NCBI GenBank assembly: GCA_900110595.1
Contig: FOEZ01000002.1
Span: 1 to 64,000, forward strand
Origin: Arthrobacter sp. OV608
GTDB lineage: Bacteria; Actinomycetota; Actinomycetes; Actinomycetales; Micrococcaceae
DNA length: 64,000 bases
Reading direction: 5' to 3'
Positions 43,202 through 52,208 of the stretch are shown piece after piece. Below the pieces are notes generated by a model. It saw nothing but the letters and a program-made list of their open reading frames with translations, made no database searches and had not been told where the DNA came from. The position numbers and the translations under genes were made by a program. Each line of letters opens with the position of its first letter. Position 1 is the first letter of the stretch.

Positions 43202-44464
43202 ATGGAGGACTCATATCAGGTCATCGTGATCGGGGCAGGATTCGCCGGCATCGCCGCAGCCAAAGAACTTGGCCGCAAGGGCGTCCGGGTACTGCTGATC
43301 GACTCGAACAACTACCACCAGTTCCAGCCGCTGCTGTACCAGGTGGCCACGTCCCAGATCGGCGTGTCAGCCATTGCCCGGCCCATCCGGTCGGTTTTCC
43401 GGCGCCGCAGGAACGTCCGGGTCCTGACGGCCGAGGTGTCCGCCGTCGACGCCGCAAACCACACTGTCACCACCGCCGAGGGTGACACTTTCCGCGCGCA
43501 GATCCTGGTGGTTGCCGTTGGTGCCGTCCCCAATTTCTTCAACATTCCCGGCGCCGCGGAGCATACCTTCCCGCTGTATTCGGTCACGGACGCAACCCGT
43601 TTGGGAACCAGCGTGATTCGGCTGCTGGACCGGGCGGACCGGGAGCCGGGGACGCCGGTGGAGATGGTCGTGGTGGGCGGCGGACCCACCGGCGTGGAGA
43701 CAGCCGGGGCCTTGGCGGAAAACATCAAATTCGTCGTGGCCAAGTACTTCTCCCCCGAATTGGCTGCACGGTGCCGCGTGCACCTGGTGGACATGGTCCC
43801 CACCGTCCTCACCATGTTTTCGGCGAAGTCCCAGGAGTACACCCGGCAGCGCCTGGCAAAAATCGGCGTCCAAATGCACATGGGCGTGGGCGTCACAGAA
43901 GTTCGTGACGGCGGCGTGACGCTGGCTGACGGGACGGACATCCCGGGAGGAATCGTGGTGTGGGCCGGCGGGCTCAAGGGCGGCGACCTCCTGGCCGGCT
44001 CCGGGCTGCCCCAGGGGAAAGGCGGCCGGATCGATGTCCGCACCGACCTGACCGTTCCCGACGTCGAGGGCGTCTACGTCATTGGCGATGCCGCCAACAT
44101 CACCGACTCCACGGGAGCCAAGCTGCCGCAGCTCGGCTCAGTGGCCCAGCAGGCCGGCAAGTGGGCAGCCCGCAACATCAACGCAGACCTCAACGGCGGC
44201 ACCCGGCAGCCGTTCCGCTATCTGGACAAAGGCTACATGGCCATGATCGGGCGGGGAGCGGCGGTGGCTGAACTCGGCCGGCAGCGCATGCAGCTCCAGG
44301 GGCCGCTGGCCTTCCTGTCCTGGCTCCTGGTGCACCTGGCGCTCCTGTCCGGATTCCAGCAGAAAATCCGGGCGTTGTTTTCCTGGCTTAACGGGTACGT
44401 CCTGCACAGCCCCGCGCAGGTGGTTATCGGCGGGCCGGATAACGTCAACCGACAGCTGCCTTAA
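43202..44464 (+). CDS. NAD(P)H dehydrogenase type 2-like FAD oxidoreductase
   Basis: A 420-residue FAD enzyme of the NDH-2 family. The FAD fold is VIGAGFAGIAAAKELGRKG, then NNYHQFQPLLYQVATSQI, the NAD motif VVVGGGPTGVETAGALAE and the C-terminal YVIGDAANITD. C-terminal hydrophobic stretch (LLVHLALLSG) suggests membrane association. It would oxidise NADH to reduce quinone. Follows rarD by 40 bases and ends at a clear terminator. Confidence 0.9.
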   Translation: MEDSYQVIVIGAGFAGIAAAKELGRKGVRVLLIDSNNYHQFQPLLYQVATSQIGVSAIARPIRSVFRRRRNVRVLTAEVSAVDAANHTVTTAEGDTFRAQILVVAVGAVPNFFNIPGAAEHTFPLYSVTDATRLGTSVIRLLDRADREPGTPVEMVVVGGGPTGVETAGALAENIKFVVAKYFSPELAARCRVHLVDMVPTVLTMFSAKSQEYTRQRLAKIGVQMHMGVGVTEVRDGGVTLADGTDIPGGIVVWAGGLKGGDLLAGSGLPQGKGGRIDVRTDLTVPDVEGVYVIGDAANITDSTGAKLPQLGSVAQQAGKWAARNINADLNGGTRQPFRYLDKGYMAMIGRGAAVAELGRQRMQLQGPLAFLSWLLVHLALLSGFQQKIRALFSWLNGYVLHSPAQVVIGGPDNVNRQLP

Positions 44465-44468
44465 AACC

Positions 44469-44506
44469 CCTGGGCCCCGGAACGGTAGTTCCGGGGCCCA
44501 GGTTTT
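44469..44506 (+). terminator. terminator after the NDH-2-like gene
   Basis: Perfect 15-bp stem CCTGGGCCCCGGAAC / GTTCCGGGGCCCAGG, loop GGTA, followed by TTTTG. Confidence 0.88.
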
Positions 44507-44545
44507 GTTCGCGCCGTTGCGAGGGGACGCTAACTCTGTTGGCGG

Positions 44546-45916
44546 CTACGCGTTGGCCTTGATGGCCGCAGCCAGGACCTCCAGGCCGTCGTTCAGCAGG
44601 TCATCGGTGATAACCAGCGGCGGCAGGAGGCGGATGACGTTGCCGTAGGTGCCGCACGTCAGGATGATGACGCCTTCCTTCAGGCAGGCGGCGGCAACGG
44701 CCTTGGTAAGTTCCGGGTTCGGTTCCTTGGAGCCGGGCTGGACCAGTTCGATGGCCAGCATTGCACCGCGGCCGCGGACATCGCCGATGACACCGGTTCC
44801 CGCGGCTGCCAGTTCCTGCTGCAGTTCCCGAAGCCGGGTAGTGGCGAGAGCTTCGATGTGGCGGGCACGGCCGTTCAGGTCGTACTCCTCCATGGTGCCG
44901 ATGGAGGCGAGTGCGGCGGCGCAGGCCACCGGGTTGCCGCCGTAGGTGCCGCCGAGGCCGCCCGGGTGGACGGCGTCGAGCAGGTCTGCCCGGCCGGTGA
45001 TGGCGGAGAGCGGCATGCCGCCGGCGATGCCCTTGGCCAGGGTCATGATGTCCGGGATGACGCCTTCGTGGTTGACGGCGAACCATTCGCCGGTGCGGCA
45101 GAAACCGGACTGGACCTCGTCGGCGATGAAGACGATGCCCTTGTCCTTGGCCCAGGCTGCCAGTGCGGGGAGGAAGCCTTCAGCGGGGACGATGAAGCCG
45201 CCCTCGCCCTGGATGGGTTCGATGATGATCGCGGCAACCTGGTCTCCGCCGATCTGCTTTTCGATCATGGTGATGGCGCGCTTGGCGGCCTCGGCACCGG
45301 TGATCTCCGGGTTTTCCTCACGGTACGGGTAGCTCATGGGCATGCGGTAGACCTCGGGCGCGAACGGGCCGAAGTTGGTCTTGTACGGCATGGCCTTGGC
45401 AGTGAGCGCCATGGTGAGGTTGGTCCGGCCGTGGTAGGCGTGGTCGAAAGCCACGACGGCGTCACGCCCCGTGGCGAGGCGGGCCACCTTGATGGCGTTC
45501 TCTACTGCCTCCGCGCCGGAGTTGAACAGGACGGTGCGCTTCTCGTGGTCGCCCGGGGTGAGGCGGTTCAGCTGCTCGGCGACCGCCACGTAGCCTTCGT
45601 ACGGCGTGACCATAAAGCAGGTGTGGGTGAAGTGCTCCACGGCTTCCTTGACAGCACCGACGACGGCGGGATCGGACGCGCCCACGCTGGTCACTGCGAT
45701 GCCTGAACCAAGGTCGATGAAGGAGTTGCCGTCCACGTCGTGGATGATGCCGCCGTCGGCGTCGGCAACGTATACCGGGACGCCGGAGGCGACGCCTGCG
45801 GCGACGACGGACTTGCGCCGTTCAGCCAGGGCCAGCGACTTGGGGCCCGGGAAGTCGGCCTGGACGCGGCGCTTCTGTTCCAGCCGGAAGGTGATGTCTG
45901 ATGCGGTGGTGGTCAT
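44546..45916 (-). CDS. gabT: 4-aminobutyrate aminotransferase
   Basis: A 456-residue class III PLP aminotransferase that turns GABA and 2-oxoglutarate into succinate semialdehyde and glutamate. The cofactor Lys295 is in TLAKGIAGGM, Asp266 in FIADEVQSGF, and FNSGAEAVENAIK (131-143) holds the phosphate. IEPIQGEGGF is characteristic of the GABA group. It follows patD in the same unit, with a divergent pucR gene beyond, so the context confirms GABA/putrescine breakdown. Confidence 0.93.
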   Translation of the reverse strand: MTTTASDITFRLEQKRRVQADFPGPKSLALAERRKSVVAAGVASGVPVYVADADGGIIHDVDGNSFIDLGSGIAVTSVGASDPAVVGAVKEAVEHFTHTCFMVTPYEGYVAVAEQLNRLTPGDHEKRTVLFNSGAEAVENAIKVARLATGRDAVVAFDHAYHGRTNLTMALTAKAMPYKTNFGPFAPEVYRMPMSYPYREENPEITGAEAAKRAITMIEKQIGGDQVAAIIIEPIQGEGGFIVPAEGFLPALAAWAKDKGIVFIADEVQSGFCRTGEWFAVNHEGVIPDIMTLAKGIAGGMPLSAITGRADLLDAVHPGGLGGTYGGNPVACAAALASIGTMEEYDLNGRARHIEALATTRLRELQQELAAAGTGVIGDVRGRGAMLAIELVQPGSKEPNPELTKAVAAACLKEGVIILTCGTYGNVIRLLPPLVITDDLLNDGLEVLAAAIKANA

Positions 45917-45977
45917 GGGGGGCCTTTCAGGAATTGCGGGGAGCGTTTGGGGAAGTGGTGCAGTTAGCGCGGACTCG

Positions 45978-47417
45978 TCAGGCGTCCAGTGCGCTCATCA
46001 CGTGCTTGATGCGCGTGTAGTCCTCGACGCCGTACATGGAGAGGTCTTTGCCGTAGCCGGACTGCTTGAAGCCACCGTGCGGCATTTCGGCGGTGAGGAG
46101 GATGTGGGTGTTGATCCAGACGGCGCCGAAGTCCAGGTCGCGGCTGAGCCGCATGGCCGTGCCGTGGTTGGAGGTCCAGACGCTGGAGGCCAGGGCGTAG
46201 TCCACATCGTTGGCCAGTTCCACCGCTTCTTCTTCCGTGCTGAACTTCTGCACCGTGATGACCGGGCCGAATGTTTCCTGCTGGACGATGCTGTCCGTCT
46301 GCTTCGCACCGGTGACGATGGTGGGCTCGAAGAAGAAGCCCTTATCCCCCGCCTGGTGTCCGCCGGTTTCGATCCGGCAGTGCGCTGGAAGGTTTTCCAC
46401 CACGGAGCTGACCTGCTTGAAGTGGTTGATGTTGTTCAGCGGGCCGAAGTAGTTGTCTTCGTCGTTCTGCGAGCCGGTGTGCAGGGTTTTGGTGTGCTCC
46501 ACCATGGCTGCCACAACGTCGTCATGCACGGATTCCTCCACCAGGACCCGGGTGATGGCGGTGCAGTCCTGCCCGGCGTTGAAGAAGGCGAATTCGGCGA
46601 TGGCCGCGGCGCTCTTCTTGATGTCGGCGTCCTTGAACACGATGGCCGGCGCCTTGCCGCCCAGCTCCAAGTGGGCGCGCTTGAGGCTCTTCGCGGCACC
46701 GGAGGCGACGGCGATGCCGGCGCGGACCGAGCCGGTGATGGACACCAGGCCGGGAACCTTGTGGTCCACCATCATGGCTCCGGTCTGGCCGGTGCCCAGC
46801 ACCACGTTCAGGACGCCGGCGGGGAAGATGTCACCGGCGAGACGGGCCAGGACCAGGGTGGACTCCGGGGTGGTGTCCGAGGGCTTCAGGACAACGGTGT
46901 TGCCGGCTGCGAGCGCGGGGCCGATCTTCCAGATAGCCATCAGGAACGGGTAGTTCCAGGGCGCCACCTGGGCCACAACGCCGATGGGTTCGCGGCGGAC
47001 GTAGGAGGTGTGGCCCTCGAAGTACTCACCAGCTGACTTGCCCTCGAGGATGCGGGCTGCTCCGGCGAAGAAGCGCAGCTGGTCCGCACCAGCGGCGACT
47101 TCCTCAGACGCGATCAGGGAACGCACCTGGCCCGTGTTGCGGTGCTGCGCCTCCACCAGTTCGTCGCTGTTGGCCTCGACGGCGTCGGCGAGCTTGAGCA
47201 GCATCAGCTGGCGCTGGCCGGGCGTGACGTGCTTCCAGCTCTTGAAGGCTTCCTTGGCTGCAGCCATGGCAGCGTCCACGTCCTGCTGGTTGGAGATGGG
47301 CGAGTGCGCCACCACTTCACCGTTCGTGGGGTTCACGATGTCCAGCGTGCCGCTGCCGGCGGGCGTGACAAAGGAACCGTTGATGAAGTTCTGCAAGGTT
47401 TGGACCACGGTGTGCAA
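45978..47417 (-). CDS. patD: gamma-aminobutyraldehyde dehydrogenase
   Basis: A 479-residue NAD-dependent aldehyde dehydrogenase. Catalytic Cys285 is in FFNAGQDCTAITR, Glu251 in ELGGKAPA and Asn155 in PWNYP. The N-terminus FINGSFVTPAGSGTLDIVNP and overall pattern match PatD/YdcW-type enzymes that oxidise 4-aminobutanal to GABA. gabT follows 61 bases on; succinate semialdehyde dehydrogenase is not in this window. Confidence 0.88.
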   Translation of the reverse strand: MHTVVQTLQNFINGSFVTPAGSGTLDIVNPTNGEVVAHSPISNQQDVDAAMAAAKEAFKSWKHVTPGQRQLMLLKLADAVEANSDELVEAQHRNTGQVRSLIASEEVAAGADQLRFFAGAARILEGKSAGEYFEGHTSYVRREPIGVVAQVAPWNYPFLMAIWKIGPALAAGNTVVLKPSDTTPESTLVLARLAGDIFPAGVLNVVLGTGQTGAMMVDHKVPGLVSITGSVRAGIAVASGAAKSLKRAHLELGGKAPAIVFKDADIKKSAAAIAEFAFFNAGQDCTAITRVLVEESVHDDVVAAMVEHTKTLHTGSQNDEDNYFGPLNNINHFKQVSSVVENLPAHCRIETGGHQAGDKGFFFEPTIVTGAKQTDSIVQQETFGPVITVQKFSTEEEAVELANDVDYALASSVWTSNHGTAMRLSRDLDFGAVWINTHILLTAEMPHGGFKQSGYGKDLSMYGVEDYTRIKHVMSALDA

Positions 47418-47564
47418 CCTCTTTCCTGGGGGCCATCGGCGTCGAAACTGATGGATCTGACTGCCTTGAGCCTATGCCAGCGCCCCTGCGCCGTGAATAG
47501 CCACCTGCACACCTTTCCTGCCGCTTTTTAGTGCGGTTGACTAGCGCCCGTTTATCCTTGGTTC

Positions 47565-49001
47565 ATGGCCATTTCCCTTGCTGCCCTCCTGGGTGTCAAA
47601 TCCCTGAACCTGTCCAAAGTGGGGGTCGCCGAGACCACCTGGCACGAGGACATCAACTGGGTGGCTGTGACCGAACTGGAGGACCCGCAGCGCTTCATCA
47701 ATGGCGGCGAGCTCATCCTCACCACTGGCTTGCGGCTGAAATCGGCCCCCGAGCAGCGGCGTTTTGTCCGGCAGGTACAGCGGGCCGGAGCCGTGGGTAT
47801 CGGGTTCGGCGTGGGGCTGTCACATGAAGCAGTACCGCCGGCCCTGCTTGCCGAGGCCAACCGCTGGGGCCTGCCGGTGGTGGAAGTCCCCTACGAAACA
47901 CCCTTCATCGCCATCGGCAAGCTGGTGGCGGACGCCCAGTCCGCGGACCATTACGCGAAACTGGAACGGCTGATCGCCGGCCACCAGGTGCTGGCGCGCG
48001 CACTGCTGACCGGCGGCGGCCTGGCCGAGCTCCTGAAGCACCTGGGCGGCATGCTCCGCGCGGACATCGCGCTCACCCAGTTCACGGCACAGCTGTACAA
48101 CAGCACCAAAGACAGTCCGCAGGCCGATACCTGGGCGTCCTACCCCATCCCCACCGGCCGGCGGGATGCCTGCACCCTCTGGGTCCGCAAGCCCTTTGAG
48201 GACTCGGGCATCATCGGGTACGCCCAGAACCTGATCAGCGTTGAGCTGAACAACATGGTGAAGCAGCGCCAGGCCGAGCGTGCCCTGTGCGGGCAGGTGC
48301 TGGAAGACGTGATCCACGGGGCGCTGGAGACCAGCGAGGCGCAGCGCCGCCTGGCCGGGGTGGGCATCAACAGCACACGCAAGAACGTGGTGCTGCTGGC
48401 TGTCTCCGCCGCCCATCACAAGGCCCTGGTGAGCACGTCGGTGCCGCGGGAACTGGAGAAGTCCGTTGCCGCCGTCGTGGGCAAGGACCTGATGCTGGTG
48501 ATGAACGACGACGGCGGGGCGGCGCCGTCGCTGGCGCGGAAGTTGAGCGACCACCTGGCGGAGGCGGGGATTCACGCCACGATCGGCATCGGCGGCGCGT
48601 ACACCAAGCCGAACGGCCTGCGCTGGAGCTACTTTGAGGCGCGGGATGCGGCCAGCCACGGGCTGCCGGTCAACGAGCCGGAGCGGCTGAGCCTGACGTC
48701 GCTGCTGCTGGCCAGTGAGGACGTGCCGCTGGCGGACATGGCCCACGAGTCCCTGAATCCGCTGCGGACCTTCGACGCCGCCCATGGTGCCGAACTGATG
48801 ACCACGCTGGAAAGCTACCTGAACAACAACGGCTCCGTGGCCGCCGTCGCCGAGGAGCTCACCCTGCACCGCAACACGGTCAGGTACCGGCTGGCACAGA
48901 TCACTGAACTGACCGGTTACGACCCCGCGGTCACCACGGACCGGGTGCAGCTCTGGCTCGCTCTTGCGGTGGCCCGGCTGTCCGCCCGGCAGGGGAAGTA
49001 G
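47565..49001 (+). CDS. PucR family transcriptional regulator
   Basis: A 478-residue regulator. The N-terminus (LLGVKSLNLSKVGVAETTWH, LTTGLRLK) is the PucR ligand domain; a CdaR/GGDEF-like middle follows, and the C-terminal helix-turn-helix is VAAVAEELTLHRNTVRYRLAQ. Divergent from patD-gabT with 147 bases between, so it most likely activates them in response to GABA or putrescine, as PucR-type regulators do in related bacteria. The tail of the gene runs into a duplicated part of a family A repeat. Confidence 0.9.
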   Translation: MAISLAALLGVKSLNLSKVGVAETTWHEDINWVAVTELEDPQRFINGGELILTTGLRLKSAPEQRRFVRQVQRAGAVGIGFGVGLSHEAVPPALLAEANRWGLPVVEVPYETPFIAIGKLVADAQSADHYAKLERLIAGHQVLARALLTGGGLAELLKHLGGMLRADIALTQFTAQLYNSTKDSPQADTWASYPIPTGRRDACTLWVRKPFEDSGIIGYAQNLISVELNNMVKQRQAERALCGQVLEDVIHGALETSEAQRRLAGVGINSTRKNVVLLAVSAAHHKALVSTSVPRELEKSVAAVVGKDLMLVMNDDGGAAPSLARKLSDHLAEAGIHATIGIGGAYTKPNGLRWSYFEARDAASHGLPVNEPERLSLTSLLLASEDVPLADMAHESLNPLRTFDAAHGAELMTTLESYLNNNGSVAAVAEELTLHRNTVRYRLAQITELTGYDPAVTTDRVQLWLALAVARLSARQGK

Positions 49002-49020
49002 CCGCAACGGGGGTCAGACA
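48993..49020. repeat. duplicate of the family A left arm and flank
   Basis: A 28-base block, GGGAAGTAGCCGCAACG then GGGGTCAGACA, that includes the pucR stop codon. It is repeated immediately at 49021-49049 with one base added. The second block starts the full repeat. Confidence 0.85.
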
Positions 49021-49032
49021 GGGAAGTAGCCG

Positions 49033-49095
49033 CAACGCGGAGTCAGACAGCGCCCAATAGTTGGGGTTGAAAGGGCGTTATCTGACCCCGCGTTG
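49033..49095. repeat. family A palindrome, copy 4 (63 bp)
   Basis: Left arm CAACGCGGAGTCA (one mismatch) and right arm TGACCCCGCGTTG. Interior arms are CAGA/TCTG and GCGCCC/GGGCGT. Between the convergent pucR and CHAD genes. Confidence 0.88.
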
Positions 49096-49108
49096 CCTTG
49101 CGCAGCCC

Positions 49109-50674
49109 CTACAGAACCCCGCGCCGCAGCAGGCCACGGGACTTTTTCCGGGCCTTGCGGTACTTGGCCTCGGACTGGTCCATGACGTCGGCCTGGCGTT
49201 TCCGAAGCACCGCCATCGCCTCGGCCGCGGCCTCCGCCATGGCAGGGCCCGCTTCCAGGTCCTGCAGCAGCTTCCGGGCCACCACGGCGTCGTGGAAGCC
49301 GCCGAGGATTTTCTGCTGCTTGTGGGCTGCCCTGGCCACTTTCCCGGCGCGTTTGCCCTTCACCAGCGCCGCCAGCTCGGCCACGTGCCGCAGCCGCTTG
49401 GCCTCCTTGCGGACCTGGTGGAGCGCGTTTTCGTAATCGGTGCCGCGCCGGGCCTGGCGGGCGGCCTTCTGCGAGCGCCGCAGCCTGCGCACGGACTTGT
49501 CCACGGCTTTTACGGCGAGCCGGCGGCCTGCCGCCGCCTCGTCCGCCCTCACCGGCGGCTTATCGCGGAAGTCTTCAAGGTTGTCCAGCAGCCGAAAATA
49601 CCGCTCGGACTGAAGGGCCTTGTGTACCTGGCGGTAACCGGCGTCGAATGCCGCTCCGGCCTTGCGCTCCACGTGCTCGCGGACGGCGTCCGTGCCGGCG
49701 CCCGGCGGAAGCCCTGCCAGTTGGCTGCGCAGCCCTGCCAGGACCACCTCGGCGTCCCGCGGATCGCCCAGCAGCTGGCCGAGCCAGTCCAGCTCATCCC
49801 GCAAGCGCCGGACGGGCGTGGCCCGGTAAAGCTTCTTGTACGCGGCCAGCACCGACCGGAGCCGGCGGATGGCGGACCTCATGTTGTGGATGCCCTCGGG
49901 TTCCTCCAGCCTGACCGCGGCGTCCTCGGCGAGGAGCCGGCGCAGTTGCTCCGTCACGTAGACGGTGACGACGGCGGCGGCCGGTGCCTTCGTTCCGGCC
50001 TGCAGTTCCACCGGGGCTGCCTGGCCTTCCAGCGCTGCGCCCGCCTTTGACTCGCCCCCGAGGGCCCGGGCCAGTTTGGATGCGTGGCCGGCCGGACGGG
50101 CTCCCGCAGCCAGGAGCAGCGGCTCTGCGGGCTCGAACAGCTCCGGCCCGCCGTGAACCAGTTCGAGTTCCCACTCGCGCCAGGTCTGCGGCTGTTCTTC
50201 CGCGTCACCGGGGCGCAGGCGGGCTGCCTCCACCCAGTCATCTGCCAGGTCCGCCAGGTGCGTCCCGTCCCCGGCGTACAGCGCGTGGGTGGTGCGCCGG
50301 GTCTGAAGCCGCACTACGGGCCTCACGTCGGCTCCCCGAAGATGAGCCTGGACATGCGCCATCAGGCTTTCAGGCACGACGTCGGGCTGGCCCAGCGGCG
50401 CGTGCACCTCGCGGCGGTGCTGGGGTTCTGTTCCAGCGGTTGCTTCCGGCGGCAGCTTCAGGTGCCAGCCGGCGTCGGCCCCACCGGTGCGGCGGCGCAA
50501 GGTGATGCGGCGGGAGGCGAGCGTGTGCTTGTCCGTATCGAAGTAGACGGCCTCCAGGACGGCAGTATGCGGCGTCCCGACGCTGGCCACGCCCGGCAGT
50601 TCTTCCAGCGCGGGCACTGCGGCGTCTTCACCGACGTCGTACTTCTTCTCGATCTCAATTCCCTCGGAAGCCAT
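49109..50674 (-). CDS. CYTH-CHAD domain protein
   Basis: A 521-residue protein. The N-terminal CYTH/triphosphate tunnel domain starts with EIEKKYDV (the E-x-E-x-K motif) and runs to about 200. The second half is a CHAD domain, helices with many conserved His/Arg/Lys (HNMRSAIRRLRSVLAAYKKL, HQVRKEAKRLRHVAELAALV). CHAD binds polyphosphate; CYTH enzymes act on triphosphates. Fused forms are linked to polyphosphate metabolism. AAGGACG stands 7 bases before the chosen ATG. Confidence 0.9.
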   Translation of the reverse strand: MASEGIEIEKKYDVGEDAAVPALEELPGVASVGTPHTAVLEAVYFDTDKHTLASRRITLRRRTGGADAGWHLKLPPEATAGTEPQHRREVHAPLGQPDVVPESLMAHVQAHLRGADVRPVVRLQTRRTTHALYAGDGTHLADLADDWVEAARLRPGDAEEQPQTWREWELELVHGGPELFEPAEPLLLAAGARPAGHASKLARALGGESKAGAALEGQAAPVELQAGTKAPAAAVVTVYVTEQLRRLLAEDAAVRLEEPEGIHNMRSAIRRLRSVLAAYKKLYRATPVRRLRDELDWLGQLLGDPRDAEVVLAGLRSQLAGLPPGAGTDAVREHVERKAGAAFDAGYRQVHKALQSERYFRLLDNLEDFRDKPPVRADEAAAGRRLAVKAVDKSVRRLRRSQKAARQARRGTDYENALHQVRKEAKRLRHVAELAALVKGKRAGKVARAAHKQQKILGGFHDAVVARKLLQDLEAGPAMAEAAAEAMAVLRKRQADVMDQSEAKYRKARKKSRGLLRRGVL

Positions 50675-50822
50675 CACAGCCGTCCTTCCGCACTCGTCAC
50701 GCATGGCCTGGACGGATTGGCGCCCCAGCCCCCGCTGGCAGTCTATTGCCCGGGCAGGCAGCGGCGGGAGAGCTTGACCACAAAACTGGAAACATCAAAC
50801 GTCTAACCTTTAGCCTAGGGAG

Positions 50823-52202
50823 ATGCCCGCCACTCCCCCCTCCGCTGCAATCCCGTACACCGCACATGCTTCGGCGCCTGCCACTGCTTCGGCCCAGGTG
50901 CGGGCCGCCGCGCCTGCTGTCGCGGGCACTTCTGGAGGTGAGGCAACCAAGCCGCGCTCCGCCGTCGTGTTCGGCGTGATAGCTCTGGTACTCATCGGGC
51001 TCAACCTGCGGGCGGGCATCACCGGGGCATCGGCGCTTCTGCACGACCTGCAGACCGTATTGGGTTACGGACCCCTCGTGGCTGCCATCATCCCCTCCAT
51101 CCCCACACTCTGCTTCGCCCTGGCCGGCGCCGGTACCTCATGGCTGACAGGCAAATTGGGCGTGGAGAAGGCCATCCTGCTGTCACTCTCCCTGCTGGCC
51201 GGCGGGCTCCTGCTCCGCGGCATCCCCGCCACCGGAATGCTGGTACTGGGCAGCGTGGTGGGAATGTCCGGGCTGGCAGTGTGCAACGTGGCCATGCCGT
51301 CCTTCATCCGTGACCACTTCGCGCACCGGACCTCGCTCATGACGGCCGTCTATACGGTGACCATGACCACCGGGGCCACCGTCACGGCCGTTGCCGTGGT
51401 TCCGTTGGCGCAGGCCCTGGGATCGCCGTCCGCGGCCGTCGGCGCCATTGGAATCACCGCCGTCGCCGCGTTCCTCGGCTTCCTCCCCGTCGCCTTGCAC
51501 GCACACCGCAACAGCACCCGGTCCGCGGCCCGGCATGTGTCCCCCTGGCCGCTGCTGCGGACCCGGAAAGGGCTGCTCCTGACGGCAATCTTCACGCTCC
51601 AGGCCCTGTTGGCCTATGCCTTGCTGAGCTGGTTCCCGTACATGCTCACCACCATGGGCATGAACGCTTCGGACAGCGGGCTGATGTTCGGGCTGATGCA
51701 GCTGGTGTCCGTTCCTGCGGGCATGCTGCTCATTGCCATCGGTTCCCGCCCCCGGATGCTGCGCCCGGCGTTTTACCTGGTCAGCATCACCATGGCCGCG
51801 GGACTTGCCCTGCTCCTGGTCCTGCCGGTGGCCTTGGCCGTTGTTCCCGCGGTCCTGCTGGGGTTCGGCCTGGGCATCTTCCCGCTGGTGATGGTGATGA
51901 TCAGCCGGAGCGGAGCCAGCACGGCCGAAACCACAGCACTTTCCACCCTTGCCCAGTCCAGCGGATACCTGCTCGCCACCGCCGGCCCCTTCGGCATGGG
52001 ACTGCTGCACAGCGCCACCGGCGGCTGGATCCTGCCCCTTGCGTTACTGCTTTTCGTGTCGCTGGTCCAGATTGTGGTGGCGCACCTGATCACCGGCAGC
52101 GCGATGACCCGCGGCGCAACTGGCGCGATTGCCGTCCGCACGGCCGGATCACCCGCGGCCAAATCTTCCGCGGCCGCATTTCCCGCAGCCGGGCGGAAGT
52201 AG
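50823..52202 (+). CDS. MFS transporter, CynX/NimT (cyanate permease-like) family
   Basis: A 459-residue transporter with about 12 helices after a polar N-terminus. FGVIALVLIGLNLRAGITGAS and GLAVCNVAMPSFIRDHFAHRTSLMTAVY are typical of CynX/NimT proteins (cyanate or 2-nitroimidazole resistance). An AGGGAG lies only two bases before the ATG, too close to work as a standard site, so the start may be leaderless. The next gene is a GntR regulator 6 bases on. Confidence 0.87.
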   Translation: MPATPPSAAIPYTAHASAPATASAQVRAAAPAVAGTSGGEATKPRSAVVFGVIALVLIGLNLRAGITGASALLHDLQTVLGYGPLVAAIIPSIPTLCFALAGAGTSWLTGKLGVEKAILLSLSLLAGGLLLRGIPATGMLVLGSVVGMSGLAVCNVAMPSFIRDHFAHRTSLMTAVYTVTMTTGATVTAVAVVPLAQALGSPSAAVGAIGITAVAAFLGFLPVALHAHRNSTRSAARHVSPWPLLRTRKGLLLTAIFTLQALLAYALLSWFPYMLTTMGMNASDSGLMFGLMQLVSVPAGMLLIAIGSRPRMLRPAFYLVSITMAAGLALLLVLPVALAVVPAVLLGFGLGIFPLVMVMISRSGASTAETTALSTLAQSSGYLLATAGPFGMGLLHSATGGWILPLALLLFVSLVQIVVAHLITGSAMTRGATGAIAVRTAGSPAAKSSAAAFPAAGRK

Positions 52203-52208
52203 GACGCC

